A stretch of DNA of 60,300 nucleotides from Oleiharenicola sp. (GCA_025363455.1 JANYDW010000045.1:1-60300), one strand, 5' to 3'. Counted from the stretch's first letter, positions 29,866-39,883 are shown. Numbers and translations: made by a program. Notes: generated from the letters alone by a model not told the origin.

Positions 29866-31218
29866 ATGGCCAATCCGACCAACCACGTGCAGGAAATGCA
29901 GGGGCTCTACGGCCCGTTCACCATCGCCGAGCGCGTGGTCCAGAAAATCTGGCTGCGCCGCGATTTCGCCACCGACCGAGCCGCGCTGGCTGACGGCCGG
30001 AAGCTCGAGATCCGCTCGTCCGGCACCTGGAACCTGCTCGGCGGTCCGGATTTTCACGGGGCCCGGGTGGCGATCAACGGGGTCGCCATGACCGGAGACG
30101 TCGAGGTGCATTTCCATGTTTCGGACTGGCGGGCGCATGGACATGCGGCCGACCGCGCCTACGGCAACGTGGTGTTGCATGTCGTGATGTTTCCACCAGC
30201 CGAAGGGGAAGCGATGGCGCGGCGCGGGGACGGAGTGGAGATTCCGACGTTGGTTTTGCTGCCGTTGCTGCATCGCAGCCTTGAGGAGCACGCGTCGGAT
30301 GACGCTTTGGAGAAAATCACTGAGCGGGATGCGACCGAGCGTATCGCCGAGCTGGTGCGGATGCCGGCAGGGGAGTTGCGCCGCGTCTTGCTCGAGAAGG
30401 CGGAGGCCCGTTGGGTCCAGAAGCGGCGATTCGCGGCGCTGCGGGTCGAGAAACTAGGCTGGACGGCGGCAATGCACCAGACGGGGCTGGAGATTCTCGG
30501 CTACCGGCACAACCGGGCAGCGATGTTGGCGGTGGCGGCCAGGCATCCACTGGCGGAGTGGGCGGAGGGGTTGGACATCGACGAGATTTTTCGAGAAAGG
30601 GAAGGGCAGTGGCAGTTGCAGGGCGTCCGCCCGGCCAATCACCCGCGCTTGCGGCTGCGGCAGTATCAAGGTTGGGTGGAGCGGCAACCCGACTGGCCGG
30701 AAACGCTGCGTCGGATTATTTTGCAAGCCAACACACCCCGGCGCGATGCGCCACCCCTCTTGATAGAGGGGAGTCAAATCCAGGCAGCCGAAGTCCCCTC
30801 TGGGAAGAGGGGTGCCCGACAGGGCGGGGTGTATGGGGTCACTGGAAAACTCGAAGCATTCCCGCCAAGAGCATTGACCGAGCTCGACATCATGGTGCCA
30901 ACCGCATCGCTCCGAAAGCAGGCGGGCCTGGCCGGGTGGCGCGAGGAGCTGGCTAGTCAGGTCGCGGGCGACGCGATCGGCGGGACCCGGCTCGACACCA
31001 TGATCTGCGATGGATTCCTGCCGCTGGCGGCGGAGGTGACCGGCCGGGACCTCCTGCCAGTCTGGTTCCATTGGTTCATGGGCGATGTGCCGCGGGAAGT
31101 CCGCCGGGCCCTGCGAGAGACTGGAATTGCCGGGCACGGGAAGTCGCCTTTTTGCCACGGTTGGGGACAGGGTTTGCTGGGCTGGCTGCTGGAACGCGAG
31201 GCTCGCGCAAGTGGCTGA
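29866..31218 (+). CDS. DUF2851 family protein with an in-frame repeat insert
   Basis: A 450-residue cytoplasmic protein of unknown function, recognised by MQGLYGPFTIAERVVQKIWL, the LGGPDFHGARVAINGVAMTG region, GDVEVHFHVSDWRAHGH, and near the end GFLPLAAEVTG and KSPFCHGWGQGLLGWLLE. The GDVEVH and WRAHGH residues look like a nuclease-type active site, but no biochemical role is known to me. Residues 289-323 (from NTPRRDAPPLLIEG to GARQGGVYG) are encoded by a 104-bp palindromic repeat inserted between a helix ending RRIILQ and the segment that resumes KLEAFPPRALTELDIMVP. The reading frame survives on both sides. Confidence 0.8.
   Translation: MANPTNHVQEMQGLYGPFTIAERVVQKIWLRRDFATDRAALADGRKLEIRSSGTWNLLGGPDFHGARVAINGVAMTGDVEVHFHVSDWRAHGHAADRAYGNVVLHVVMFPPAEGEAMARRGDGVEIPTLVLLPLLHRSLEEHASDDALEKITERDATERIAELVRMPAGELRRVLLEKAEARWVQKRRFAALRVEKLGWTAAMHQTGLEILGYRHNRAAMLAVAARHPLAEWAEGLDIDEIFREREGQWQLQGVRPANHPRLRLRQYQGWVERQPDWPETLRRIILQANTPRRDAPPLLIEGSQIQAAEVPSGKRGARQGGVYGVTGKLEAFPPRALTELDIMVPTASLRKQAGLAGWREELASQVAGDAIGGTRLDTMICDGFLPLAAEVTGRDLLPVWFHWFMGDVPREVRRALRETGIAGHGKSPFCHGWGQGLLGWLLEREARASG
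30731..30834. repeat. 104-bp composite palindromic element inside a coding sequence
   Basis: The terminal arms ACACACCCCG (30731-30740) and CGGGGTGTAT (30825-30834) enclose the same four hairpins as the intergenic copy at 12868-12971: GGCGC/GCGCC, CCCCTCT/AGAGGGG (twice) and GCCC GACA GGGC. Both copies are 104 bp long. The central spacer differs between the two, so the hairpins are conserved and the spacer is not. Read in the DUF2851 frame it contains no stop. Confidence 0.9.
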
Positions 31219-31297
31219 TGCCATAAAGTTTGCCGGGGCTTGACAAGTCTTCGGGTCGTTTAATAGCTTCACCCCCATATAACTAGTTCACTTTCCT

Positions 31298-31328
31298 AAA
31301 AGTGGGCCCTCGGGTCCGCTTTTTTTTT
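31298..31328 (+). promoter_or_regulatory. terminator-like leader hairpin upstream of nusA
   Basis: AAAAGTGGGCCC pairs with GGGTCCGCTTTT, closed by a very short loop, and runs into nine Ts (31320-31328). It lies 20 bp before the nusA start codon. A TTGACA box at 31240-31245 with TAATAG at 31261-31266 (15-bp spacing) and a TATAAC box at 31278-31283 could be promoter elements ahead of it, so the hairpin would be inside the nusA leader and could attenuate the operon. If transcription instead starts after it, it is simply the terminator of the DUF2851 gene. Confidence 0.6.
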
Positions 31329-31349
31329 CCCCATTAATCAAAACACACC

Positions 31350-32576
31350 ATGAGCAGCGAAATTCTGTCCGTTCTCGAATACATGGAGAAGGAGAAGGGC
31401 ATTCCCCGTGCCGACATGATCTCCACGATCGTCAATGCGATCAAGACCGCCGCATTGAAAGGCGTGAATTCCGGCCAGGAGCTCAAAATTGAGATCAACC
31501 CGAAGAACGGGCAGCTCAAAGCCTGGTCGCTCCTCAAGGTCGTGGACTCGCTCTCGGACTCGAAGCTGGAGATTCACGTCGAGAAGGCGCAAATCTTCAA
31601 GGCGGGCGCGGTCGTGGGTGACGTCATTGAGAAGGAAATCGATCCGTCCTACCTCGGCCGCATCGCCGCGCAGACCGCCCGCCAGGCGATCATGCAGCGC
31701 CTCCGGGCCTTCGAGAAGGAGCGCATCTACGACGACTTCAAGGATTCCGTGGGTGACATCGTCAGCGGCACCGTCCGCCGTCGCGAGCGCAACGACCTCT
31801 TCATCGACCTCGGCAAGGCCGAGGCCGTCATGCCGGGCAAGGAACAGGTTCCCGGTGAGGAATATGCCCCCGGCGAGCGCATCCGCTGCATCCTGCTGGA
31901 GATCGAGAACAGCAGCCGCGGGCCCGAGATCATTCTCAGCCGCGCCAGCCCCAAGTTTGTCCGCCGCCTCTTCGAACTTGAGGTCACCGAGATCGCCGAT
32001 GGTACCGTCAAGATCGAGGCCTTCGCCCGGGAGCCCGGCTACCGCACCAAGATCGCCGTCACCAGCACCGACCCCAAGGTCGACCCGGTCGGTGCCTGCG
32101 TCGGCGCCCGCGGCGCGCGCGTGAAGAGCATTGTGCGCGAGCTCGGCGGTGAGAAGATCGACATCATTCCGTATCACGCCGACACGAAGGAAATGCTCAT
32201 CGAGGCGCTCAAGCCAGCCGTGCCGCGCGAGATCATCCTCGACGAAAAGAACAAGCGCCTCCTCGTCCGCGTGGTAAACGACGACCTCGCTGTCGCCATC
32301 GGCCGCAAGGGCCAGAACGCCCGCCTGACCTCCCGCCTGGTTGGCTGGCGCCTCGACATTGAGGAGTTCAAGGTTGTCACCGCTGACCCGCGCGCGCAGG
32401 CCATCAGCCTGTTCGTCAACACCTACGCCTTCGACAAGACGGTGGCCGAGCGCCTCGTCACCAATGGCATCAATTCCCCGGCCGCCTTCGAGGGCGTCGA
32501 GGCCGCTGACCTGGTCGGTTTCGGTTTCACCGAGGAAGAGGCGGCCGGCGTCATCGCCAAGGTTTCCGGCACCTAA
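31350..32576 (+). CDS. nusA: transcription termination/antitermination factor NusA
   Basis: A 408-residue RNA polymerase-binding protein that controls pausing, termination and antitermination. The N-terminal domain ([20 protein letters not shown]) is followed by an S1 domain ([20 protein letters not shown]), then KH1 and KH2 with [36 protein letters not shown] and [21 protein letters not shown] short C-terminal helix-hairpin-like domain ([20 protein letters not shown]) ends the protein; the two acidic repeats of E. coli NusA are not complete. First gene of the translation operon. Note that rimP, which often precedes nusA, is not present here. Confidence 0.96.
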   Translation: MSSEILSVLEYMEKEKGIPRADMISTIVNAIKTAALKGVNSGQELKIEINPKNGQLKAWSLLKVVDSLSDSKLEIHVEKAQIFKAGAVVGDVIEKEIDPSYLGRIAAQTARQAIMQRLRAFEKERIYDDFKDSVGDIVSGTVRRRERNDLFIDLGKAEAVMPGKEQVPGEEYAPGERIRCILLEIENSSRGPEIILSRASPKFVRRLFELEVTEIADGTVKIEAFAREPGYRTKIAVTSTDPKVDPVGACVGARGARVKSIVRELGGEKIDIIPYHADTKEMLIEALKPAVPREIILDEKNKRLLVRVVNDDLAVAIGRKGQNARLTSRLVGWRLDIEEFKVVTADPRAQAISLFVNTYAFDKTVAERLVTNGINSPAAFEGVEAADLVGFGFTEEEAAGVIAKVSGT

Positions 32577-32612
32577 TTTGTACTCCCTGACTCCCGTTCC
32601 CATTTCCCAAGA

Positions 32613-35042
32613 ATGAGCATCCGCATTCACGCTCTCGCGAAGAAGCTCAACATGGACAATGAGGCCCTCATGGCCTTGCTGAAGGAACGCGGCTACCCGG
32701 CCAAGAGTGTTTCCAGCACGATCGACAACATCACGGCCGAGGCCTTGGAGCAGGAGATCGCGGCCAAGAATCCCGCGCCGGCCCCCGCCGTTCCCGTGGC
32801 GACCGCTCCGGCAGCTCCCGCCCCGGTGGAAGCTTCCTCGATCCGGCTGCCCGCCGGCGTATTCGTGAAGTCGGCGCAGGACATCGTCCGCGAAAAGGAA
32901 GAAGTTATCAAGGCCGCCGCGGCCGCCCGCGCGGCGAACAATCCGCCCCCGGCTCCCGCTCCGGTCCCGGCGCACCGGCCCCCGCCGCCCACTCCCGTCG
33001 TGAAAGCCCCGCTGGCCCCGCCCCACCTGATGGCGTCCCGGGTCCCCGCCCCGGCCCCTGCTGTCCCGGCTCCACGTCCGGCTCCCGTCCCGATGCACGC
33101 GGCCAGGGCTCCGTTGGCCCCGCCACCGGTAGCGGCTCCGCGTCCCCCCCTCCTTTCTTCACCCGCGCCCGCCAAGTCTCCGCCACTCGCTCCGCCGACC
33201 CCGTCCGCCGCGGCCACGACCACGGTGACCATCACCGAGGAAGGGGGCGTCAAGATCATCCATCTCAAGCCGCCGATCATCGTCCGCGACTTTGCCGTCG
33301 CGCTCGGTCTCAAGCCTTTCAAACTGATCTCCGAGCTGATGGAGATGAGTATCTTCGCGTCGATGAACCAGTCGATCGACGAAGTCGTCGCGACCAAGGT
33401 GGCGGAGAAGCACGGTTTCATGCTCGACATCAAGCATCGCGGCGAGACCGCGGTGCCCGTCGTCACGCCGGAAAAGGCCAAGATCACCAAGGAGGAAAAA
33501 GCCCGCGAGGAGGACCTGAAGAACCTCGCGCCGCGGCCGCCCGTGGTTTGCATCCTCGGCCACGTCGACCACGGCAAGACCTCGCTCCTCGACGCCATCC
33601 GCAAGGCCAACGTAGCCGCCGGCGAGGCCGGTGGCATCACGCAGCACATCGGCGCCTACCAGATCGAGCACAACGGCCGCAAAATCACCTTCCTCGACAC
33701 GCCCGGCCATGCGGCTTTCACCAAGATGCGTGCGCGTGGTGCCTCGGTGACGGACATCGCCGTGCTGGTGGTCGCGGCGGACGACGGCTTCATGCCCCAG
33801 ACCGATGAGGCGCTGCAGCACGCCAAGGACGCGGGCGTCACGCTCATGGTCGCCGTCAACAAGATGGACGTGAAGGGTGCGAACCTTGACCGGGTGAAAC
33901 AGCAGATGCAGGAGCGCCAGATCGCGCCCGAGGACTGGGGCGGCGAAACTGTCACCTGCCCGGTGGCTGCCATCAAGGGCCAGGGCATCACCGAGCTCCT
34001 CGACATGATCCTTCTCCAGACCGACGTGCTGGAACTGAAGGCCAACCCCAAGGCCGAAGCCAGCGGCGTGGTCATCGAGTCCCAGGTGGATGTGGGTCGC
34101 GGCCCGCTCGCCACCGTCATCGTGCAGCGCGGCACCCTTCGCGTCGGCGATGCCCTCGTGTGCGGCCCGCATTACGCCAAGGTTCGCGCGATGTTCGACG
34201 ACCAGGGCAACACGCTTAAGGAAGCGCCGCCGGCCATGCCCGTGCGGGTCATCGGCTGGTCGGGTGCGCCCGATTCCGGCGCAAAGTTCGCGGCGGCCAA
34301 GAACGCCCGCGAAGCCGAGAACCTCGCCGAGGAAGCGTCGGACCTGCTCAAGAAATCCACGGTCACGGAGGATGCCGTGCCGAAGGATATCACCCTCGAC
34401 GCGCTTTTCGCCAACATCGCTGCCACGCAGGCCAAGGTGCTGCGCGTCGTGCTCAAGTCCGACGTCTATGGGTCGCTCGAGGCGGTCAAGAACCTGCTGG
34501 AGAACATCAAGAGCGCCAAGGTTTCGCTGAGCATTGTCGCCGCCGATGTCGGCGTGATCAGCAAGAACGATGTGCTCATGGCCAGCACGGCCAAGGCCGT
34601 CATCATCGGTTTTAACACCAAGCAGGAGAACGGCGTCACCGCCCTGACCAAGCACCACGGCGTGATCATCGAGAATTTTGCGATCATCTACGAACTGGCC
34701 GACCGGTTGAAGGAGATGATGGCCGACCTGCTCGATCCCGACCTCAAGGAAAACAAGACAGGTGGCGCCGAGGTGCGCCAGGTTTTCCCCGTGGCCAAGG
34801 GGTTTGTCGCCGGCTGCCTCGTCACCGAGGGCAAGATCAACCGGGGCTCCGTCGCCCGCGTCCGCCGGGGCAAGGACTCGGTCTTCGAGGGCAAGGTCGG
34901 CACGTTGCGCCGCTTCAAGGACGACGCCAACGAGGTTCGCGCCGGGCTCGAGTGCGGCATCCGGCTCGATGGCTTTGACGGTTACCAGCCCGGTGACCGC
35001 ATCGAGTGCTTCGAAATCCAGAAGGTCCGCGCCTCGCTCTAG
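32613..35042 (+). CDS. infB: translation initiation factor IF-2
   Basis: An 809-residue GTPase that delivers fMet-tRNA to the 30S subunit. The N-terminal IF2-N domain ([20 protein letters not shown]) is followed by a 140-residue Ala/Pro-rich linker (residues about 55-200) that is likely disordered. The second IF2-N motif is [20 protein letters not shown]. The G domain carries [21 protein letters not shown] and NKMD, and domains II-IV follow ([33 protein letters not shown]). It starts 36 bp after nusA and belongs to the same operon. Confidence 0.97.
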   Translation: MSIRIHALAKKLNMDNEALMALLKERGYPAKSVSSTIDNITAEALEQEIAAKNPAPAPAVPVATAPAAPAPVEASSIRLPAGVFVKSAQDIVREKEEVIKAAAAARAANNPPPAPAPVPAHRPPPPTPVVKAPLAPPHLMASRVPAPAPAVPAPRPAPVPMHAARAPLAPPPVAAPRPPLLSSPAPAKSPPLAPPTPSAAATTTVTITEEGGVKIIHLKPPIIVRDFAVALGLKPFKLISELMEMSIFASMNQSIDEVVATKVAEKHGFMLDIKHRGETAVPVVTPEKAKITKEEKAREEDLKNLAPRPPVVCILGHVDHGKTSLLDAIRKANVAAGEAGGITQHIGAYQIEHNGRKITFLDTPGHAAFTKMRARGASVTDIAVLVVAADDGFMPQTDEALQHAKDAGVTLMVAVNKMDVKGANLDRVKQQMQERQIAPEDWGGETVTCPVAAIKGQGITELLDMILLQTDVLELKANPKAEASGVVIESQVDVGRGPLATVIVQRGTLRVGDALVCGPHYAKVRAMFDDQGNTLKEAPPAMPVRVIGWSGAPDSGAKFAAAKNAREAENLAEEASDLLKKSTVTEDAVPKDITLDALFANIAATQAKVLRVVLKSDVYGSLEAVKNLLENIKSAKVSLSIVAADVGVISKNDVLMASTAKAVIIGFNTKQENGVTALTKHHGVIIENFAIIYELADRLKEMMADLLDPDLKENKTGGAEVRQVFPVAKGFVAGCLVTEGKINRGSVARVRRGKDSVFEGKVGTLRRFKDDANEVRAGLECGIRLDGFDGYQPGDRIECFEIQKVRASL

Positions 35043-35128
35043 TTTTCGATTTTTGCTTCTCATTTTCGACCACCGGAATCACCAGTCTGCCTGAAATCGA
35101 GAATCGAAAATCCAAATTCGAAAATCCG

Positions 35129-35479
35129 ATGAGCAACCGACTCCTTCGCGTCAACGAGCTGGTGCAGCGCGAAATCAGCGCCCACCTGCGCCGGAAACAT
35201 GCGAGCGAGTCGGTGGCCATCACCATCACGGGGGTCGAGGTCACCGGCGACCTGCGCGAGGCCAAAGTGTTTTACTCGGTGCTGGGCACCGAGGCGGAGG
35301 TCACCGCCGCTGGCAAATGGCTGGCGCGGAAGCGCGATGAGGTCCGCGAGATGCTGGCGAAGAACGTCATCATTCGACACGTGCCGCTGCTCGCCTTCAT
35401 CCTCGATAATCACGCCCCCCGCACCCTGCGGATCGAGACCCTGCTGGGCGAAATCGACCGGGAGATGCCGAAGCCATGA
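35129..35479 (+). CDS. rbfA: 30S ribosome-binding factor A
   Basis: A 116-residue ribosome maturation factor with a KH-like fold. It starts MSNRLLRVNELVQREISAHL and contains ITITGVEVTGDLREAKVFYS, then REMLAKNVIIRHVPLLAFIL, as in the family. The ATG at 35129 fits RbfA; the frame is open further upstream through an AT-rich 85-bp spacer containing repeated TCGAAAATCC-like words. The stop overlaps the nrnA start by 4 bp (35476-35479). Confidence 0.93.
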   Translation: MSNRLLRVNELVQREISAHLRRKHASESVAITITGVEVTGDLREAKVFYSVLGTEAEVTAAGKWLARKRDEVREMLAKNVIIRHVPLLAFILDNHAPRTLRIETLLGEIDREMPKP

Positions 35480-36474
35480 TTCATTACCCCAAATTCGCCG
35501 CCCGGTTTGCCGTGCTGATGTCGGAATTGCGGGGAAAACAGGTTGTGGTCATCGGTCACCAGCGGCCGGATGCAGATTGTATTGGCTCGCAGGTGGCGCT
35601 CTGTCGCTTGTTGCGCTCACAGGAGATCGACGCGGTCTGCCTCAACTCCGACAAGGTGCCGCGCCGGATCAAGTTTCTCGTGGGCGACACGCCATTCTTC
35701 CAGCGCGACGAGGTTTCGCCCAAGGGCAAGGTGGCGATCTTCACCGACTGCGCCGACCATGGCCGCGCCGGGGACAAGATGCGCGAGATGTACCCGGCGC
35801 CCATTGCCTGCTTCGACCACCACATCTCCAACCAGGGCTTCGCCCGGTTTGATTTTGTCGACACGGCCTCGGCCGCTACGGCCGAGGTGCTGATGGGCGT
35901 CTTCGTGGATGCCGACCTGCCGATCGACCGCCTGACCGCCCAAGCGCTCTACACGGGGATCATGACCGACACCGGGCAGTTCCGTTTTCCCTCCACCTCC
36001 GAGCGGGTCTTTCGCCTTTGTGCCGAGCTCGTGTCGCGCGGCGCCGATCCGGCGCTGGCCGGGCAGGAACTCTACGAGCGCGAGTCGATCGGCAAGCTGA
36101 AGCTGATCCAGCATTTCCTCGGCTCGCTGACGATGGAGTGCGGAGGCCGGGTCTGCATTGGGATCCTGCCCATGGGGGTTTTCGACAGCACCGGAGCCAC
36201 TGGCGAGGATACGGAGGGTCTCGTGGACTACGCCCGGTCAATTGACGGCGTAGTGATCGGCGTGCTGATCGAGGAGCGGCCCGGCACCATCAAGGCCAGC
36301 CTGCGTGGCATGCACAGCGTCTATCGCATGGACACGCTCGCCGCCCAGTTTGGCGGCGGCGGTCACGCCAACGCGGCCGGCTTGAACTGCCAGGAGACCC
36401 TGGCCGGGTTCTATCCCAAGCTGCTCGCGGCGATCACGCAGCGCCTCAACGAGATCGACGCCGCGCTCAAATGA
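35476..36474 (+). CDS. nrnA: DHH-family nanoRNase/pAp phosphatase
   Basis: A 332-residue DHH/DHHA1 phosphoesterase that degrades 2-5 nt RNAs and, in characterised members, dephosphorylates pAp. The metal-binding motifs are [11 protein letters not shown] (with DAD), [21 protein letters not shown] (DHH) and [15 protein letters not shown], and the DHHA1 domain ends with [11 protein letters not shown]. It overlaps rbfA and truB by 4 bp at each end. The rbfA-nrnA-truB-ribF layout is common in several phyla. Confidence 0.93.
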   Translation: MIHYPKFAARFAVLMSELRGKQVVVIGHQRPDADCIGSQVALCRLLRSQEIDAVCLNSDKVPRRIKFLVGDTPFFQRDEVSPKGKVAIFTDCADHGRAGDKMREMYPAPIACFDHHISNQGFARFDFVDTASAATAEVLMGVFVDADLPIDRLTAQALYTGIMTDTGQFRFPSTSERVFRLCAELVSRGADPALAGQELYERESIGKLKLIQHFLGSLTMECGGRVCIGILPMGVFDSTGATGEDTEGLVDYARSIDGVVIGVLIEERPGTIKASLRGMHSVYRMDTLAAQFGGGGHANAAGLNCQETLAGFYPKLLAAITQRLNEIDAALK

Positions 36475-37199
36475 GCCTGATGCCCGGGAAGGAATTGGAA
36501 GGGGTGCTCCTCGTGGACAAACCCAAGGGGCTGACCTCGCACGACGTCGTCTACCGCCTGCGCCGCAAGCTCTCGATGAAGAAGATCGGCCACGCCGGCA
36601 CACTTGACCCGATGGCGACCGGGCTGCTCATCATGCTCATCGGCAAGGCCACGCGGATTTCCCAATACTTGATCAGTGTAGACAAGGTGTATGAGGGCGA
36701 GGCTACGCTGGGCGTGGTCACCGACTCGCAGGACGCCGAAGGCGAGGTCATGGAGACTCGCCCCGTCCCTGAACTGACCGAGACGCAGGTGCGCGAGGTC
36801 ATGAAGGGCTTTCTCGGCGACCAATATCAGACGCCCCCGATGCACTCCGCCATCAAGATCGGCGGCGTGCCACTCTACAAGATGGCCCGCAAGGGCGAAG
36901 AGGTGGAGCGCGAGCCGCGGTTCATCCGGGTGGTATCGTTCGAGCTCATGTCGTTCGCCCCGCCCAAACTGACCTTCACCCTCCACTGCACGAAGGGCAC
37001 CTATGTCCGGACCATTGCCAATGACCTGGGGCAGAAGCTTGGTTGCGGCGCGCATCTCTCGGCCCTGCGACGGACGGGCAGCGGCAAATTCAACCTTAGC
37101 GCGGGACTGACCCTTGAGCAGATCGAGGAAATGTCCCTGCCCGAAATCGAGCAGCGCCTGATCCCGATCTACGAGGCGGCACCCAGCGTGGCCCAGTGA
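36471..37199 (+). CDS. truB: tRNA pseudouridine(55) synthase
   Basis: A 242-residue enzyme that forms pseudouridine at position 55 in the T-loop. Motif I contains [15 protein letters not shown] with the catalytic Asp, preceded by [33 protein letters not shown] and [20 protein letters not shown] are the later motifs. The C-terminal PUA-like extension is short (ending [14 protein letters not shown]). The start codon overlaps nrnA (ATGA) and the stop overlaps the GTG start of ribF, so translation is coupled along the operon. Confidence 0.95.
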   Translation: MSLMPGKELEGVLLVDKPKGLTSHDVVYRLRRKLSMKKIGHAGTLDPMATGLLIMLIGKATRISQYLISVDKVYEGEATLGVVTDSQDAEGEVMETRPVPELTETQVREVMKGFLGDQYQTPPMHSAIKIGGVPLYKMARKGEEVEREPRFIRVVSFELMSFAPPKLTFTLHCTKGTYVRTIANDLGQKLGCGAHLSALRRTGSGKFNLSAGLTLEQIEEMSLPEIEQRLIPIYEAAPSVAQ

Positions 37200-38131
37200 G
37201 TGGACTCCTCCAGTATGCCGGACTTGAGCAGGCCCGCCCGCCCGACGCACCGTTGCACCTCGCGATCGGGATGTTCGACGGCGTGCACCTCGGACATCAG
37301 TCGGTGATCGAGGCGTCCGTCCATTCCGCCCGGCGCAGCGGCGGACAGGCCGGGGTGCTGACCTTCTGGCCGCATCCCAGCGCGTTGTTCCGGCCCGAAA
37401 ACCCGACGCGCTTGATGATGCCGGTGGCGATGAAGCGAGCGGTGCTGGCCCGGCTGGGCGTCAACGTGGTGATCGAGCAGAATTTCTCGGCAGAGTTCGC
37501 CGCCATCGAGGCCGGGGAGTTTGTCGCCTTGCTGCGACGGCATCTACCGCAGCTCGCGGCGATCTACGTGGGCGAGAACTGGCGGTTCGGTCGGGGCCGA
37601 AAAGGGGACGTCTCCATGTTGGTGGAAGACGCACGCCAGGCCGGGATGACGGTGTTCAGCGCGCCGCGATTGAATTACAACGGCGCGCCCATCAGCAGCT
37701 CGCGGGTTCGTGAACACCTGGCAGCCGGTGACATGACCGAGGTCAACGCCATGCTCGGGTATTCCTATTTCACCGCGGGAGTGGTGGAGCGGGGCAGGCA
37801 ACTGGGCCGCACCATTGGCTTCCCGACGCTGAACATTGCCTGGGAACCGGAGGCCCGGCCGGCCTACGGGGTGTATGCCGTCGAGGTGCCCATGGGACTA
37901 AAAAAACCGCTGCGCGGCGTCGCTAACTACGGCTTGCGACCCACCGTTGAGCAAACGATGCGGCCACTGCTAGAGGTACATTTGTTGGAACCGTCTTCGC
38001 TTACTTACGGCGACAAGCTCACGGTCCAATGGCTCCAGTTTCTCCGGCCCGAGAACAAGTTCGGCAGCATGGAGGAGTTGCGCCAACAGATCGAAAAAGA
38101 CCGGGGAAACGCACGGCGCTTCTTTGGCTAA
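37196..38131 (+). CDS. ribF: bifunctional riboflavin kinase/FAD synthetase
   Basis: A 311-residue enzyme that makes FMN and FAD from riboflavin. The N-terminal nucleotidyltransferase domain has [29 protein letters not shown] and [10 protein letters not shown]; the C-terminal kinase domain has [36 protein letters not shown] and EVHLL. GTG start at 37196 overlaps truB by 4 bp. It is the last gene of the operon; 23 bp after its stop lies a tRNA 3' remnant, the boundary with the scarred region. Confidence 0.95.
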   Translation: MSGLLQYAGLEQARPPDAPLHLAIGMFDGVHLGHQSVIEASVHSARRSGGQAGVLTFWPHPSALFRPENPTRLMMPVAMKRAVLARLGVNVVIEQNFSAEFAAIEAGEFVALLRRHLPQLAAIYVGENWRFGRGRKGDVSMLVEDARQAGMTVFSAPRLNYNGAPISSSRVREHLAAGDMTEVNAMLGYSYFTAGVVERGRQLGRTIGFPTLNIAWEPEARPAYGVYAVEVPMGLKKPLRGVANYGLRPTVEQTMRPLLEVHLLEPSSLTYGDKLTVQWLQFLRPENKFGSMEELRQQIEKDRGNARRFFG

Positions 38132-38153
38132 ACCCTTGGGCCGGACTAAAAAA

Positions 38154-38182
38154 TGGCGGGATGGACGAGACTCGAACTCGTC
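38154..38182 (-). other. tRNA 3'-end remnant: probable attachment site of a genomic island
   Basis: Read on the minus strand: a T-arm ACGAG TTCGAGT CTCGT (38181-38165), 3' acceptor strand CCATCCC, discriminator G and encoded CCA (38156-38154). The T-stem is a perfect 5-bp pair. Beyond it, where variable loop, anticodon arm, D arm and the 5' strand GGGATGG should lie, the sequence becomes AT-rich and unrelated (TTTGTTTAGGATATATCATA). Integrases that target tRNA genes leave just such a 3' fragment at one end and the intact tRNA gene at the other. The gap 38183-38429 is non-coding. Confidence 0.8.
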
Positions 38183-38429
38183 TTTGTTTAGGATATATCA
38201 TATACTTACAACTGTTTCTATTTGTAGTGGCATTTTAGTGGCACAATTTTATGCGGTTTGTTTTTCCCCGCTGTGCGTGCGATTTGCTCAAGGATAAAAT
38301 TCATTAAAACAAGTCTAGCGGATTTCTAAGCCGGATCAACATCGACGGCGGCCATTCATAAATGACTTCGGTCGGAGACGAGATGCTGCAATCAATCCAT
38401 GATCACCTCGCTCGTGGGTCTAAATCCCC

Positions 38430-39038
38430 ATGGGTACGGGCCTTGGTGAACGAGTGCATCTCGCGAGCCCGGAGGTGAATCTGACCACACACATCACGGA
38501 CATCGTGAACGTCATCCTTTTCGAGGACCTGCACGACGTCATCTTGGTCGGCCACAGCTACGGCGGCATGGTGATCACCGGCGTCATGGAACGCATCCCC
38601 GAGCGCATCCGGCATACAATCTACCTTGATGCCGCGGCTCCCGACGACGGGCAGAGTGCCTTCGACTATTGGCACTATTCCTTGTCTACCTTGAAAGTGC
38701 TCGACGGGATGGTCTTGTTCCCGTGGATCGACGCCGCAAAACCATTTCCCCGAGACGTGCCCCAGCCGGTGAAGACGTTGACCGAACCGGTGTCGTATCG
38801 GAATCCGGCGGCGAAGCTCCTCCCCGTGACGTATATTTGGTTCAACCATCCCGATTATTCCGTCGAGGAGAGAACTCAGGAGGAGAAACGAGGACAGCAC
38901 TTGCACGACGCAAGGGGATGGACCATACGGAAACTCGACAGCGAGCACATCGCGGAGCGCACGCACCCGAGTGAGCTCACCACGATGCTTGAGGCGTCAG
39001 TCAGCGACCAGAACGCGCCAGTCCAAGGGCAGCGCTGA
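38430..39038 (+). pseudogene. alpha/beta hydrolase, N-terminally truncated
   Basis: The frame reads TGLGERVHLASPEVNLTTHI and VILVGHSYGGMVITGVMERI (nucleophile elbow G-H-S-Y-G), then YLDAAAPDDGQSAF and later DSEHIAERTHP with the His. This matches EstC-like esterases, which normally begin about 40 residues earlier with a VLVHGAWHG oxyanion segment before T-G-L-G-E-R. That segment is missing, and a stop precedes the ATG at 38430. The Asp/His part seems present, but the protein cannot fold as a complete hydrolase, so I call it a pseudogene. Confidence 0.75.
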
Positions 39039-39188
39039 AGGCGGCCTGATCGAAGCCCGGGGTGCACGGGGCCTTCAGTCAGGATCGCTCGTCTCCTAGA
39101 TTATTGCCGCAACCGTCAGGGATTTGAAAACGGAGTGGCGTTTGCTGAGAGCGCCGTAGCTTTACCAAGGCGTGGCGTGGCTTTCTAG

Positions 39189-39315
39189 CAACGCCCGGAG
39201 TATCGGCAAATCCTCCACCGGCCGTGGTTCCTGATTTTTTACCGGATCGACGAAATCCGGCGGTTGGTGGAGGTCGCGAGGATCTGGGACGCACGCCAAG
39301 ACCCGGACACACTCG
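39189..39315 (+). pseudogene. RelE/ParE-type toxin fragment
   Basis: Directly after an in-frame TAG at 39186, the plus strand reads QRPEYRQILHRPWFLIFYRI, then DEIRRLVEVARIWDARQDPDT. This is the C-terminal core of a ParE/RelE toxin, which typically shows (F/Y)-L-I-(F/Y)-Y-R-x-D-E-x-x-x-x-V-x-V-x-R-(I/V)-x-x-x-x-R-D-P. The N-terminal part is missing or interrupted, and no antitoxin frame is visible. The region from 39039 to 39188 and from 39316 to 39535 holds no other gene. Confidence 0.6.
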
Positions 39316-39535
39316 TAGGTTGCCGCAAGGTTATCCGCGGTTCGGTTTTTGCTTTCACTTCATTGCGTTTGCCATTGCTAGTTTCCGGTCCCAATAAATT
39401 AACTATCAACTAAGTCCGCGCTGATTAGGCGACTTAGCTTCGAAGCGCTGAAGGGTTCGAATCCCCCGAGTTGGAAACCGAAATTACCTCCGCGACAGTG
39501 GACGGAAATTTTACGGGACAATTGACGAAAATAAT

Positions 39536-39883
39536 CTAGCGACCTTTCACCAAACCGTGCGCGTCAAGATCTACTCGTTTAATGCGGTATCCGCCTCGCA
39601 CGGACTGATGCTGCAGAGTGGCCTTGCCGTCACGACCCTGGACCAAGTCGCGATAGATTGAATCGGGCGAAACCCGCATGTAGGCCGCCGCCTCATACAC
39701 ATCCATTTTAACCGGCCACAAATTCTCCTCCGGCCACTTTCGCCAAAGGCCCGCCTGCCACTCCTCGGTTGCCTTGACCTGAGCCGCCGTTTTCGGCTTC
39801 GCCTCACTCGGCAAGCGACCATCCTTCGCCGGCTTTGAATTTCCGGGGGCAGGTGGCGATGTGACTTGAGCGGCGGCGACCAT
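39536..39883 (-). CDS. excisionase/MerR-like helix-turn-helix protein
   Basis: A 115-residue protein. The N-terminal 60 residues are Pro/Lys/Ala-rich and probably flexible. The C-terminal half, MDVYEAAAYMRVSPDSIYRD, then LVQGRDGKATLQHQSVRGGY and RIKRVDLDAHG, is the winged helix-turn-helix of the excisionase family: (D/L)-x-x-E-A-A-x-Y-(L/M)-x-V-S-x-x-(T/S)-(I/V)-Y. Such proteins direct integrases of mobile islands or act as small regulators. Its place 1.4 kb inside the tRNA scar fits an island gene. No integrase is seen in the window. Confidence 0.65.
   Translation of the reverse strand: MVAAAQVTSPPAPGNSKPAKDGRLPSEAKPKTAAQVKATEEWQAGLWRKWPEENLWPVKMDVYEAAAYMRVSPDSIYRDLVQGRDGKATLQHQSVRGGYRIKRVDLDAHGLVKGR

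Noticed and set aside
31338..33098. A 586-codon open frame on the minus strand across nusA and infB
   Set aside because: It is antisense to two certain genes, is Gly/Asp/Leu-rich with no family pattern, and arises from the GC-rich codon use of the real genes.
33159..35063. A 634-codon open frame on the minus strand within infB
   Set aside because: Antisense shadow of infB, with His/Asp/Leu-rich composition typical of reversed GC-rich codons.
39440..39475. Possible tRNA or tmRNA T-arm (AGGGTTCGAATCCCCC)
   Set aside because: Only three stem pairs form and no acceptor stem, CCA or other arms can be found nearby. It may be another tRNA scrap but cannot be supported.
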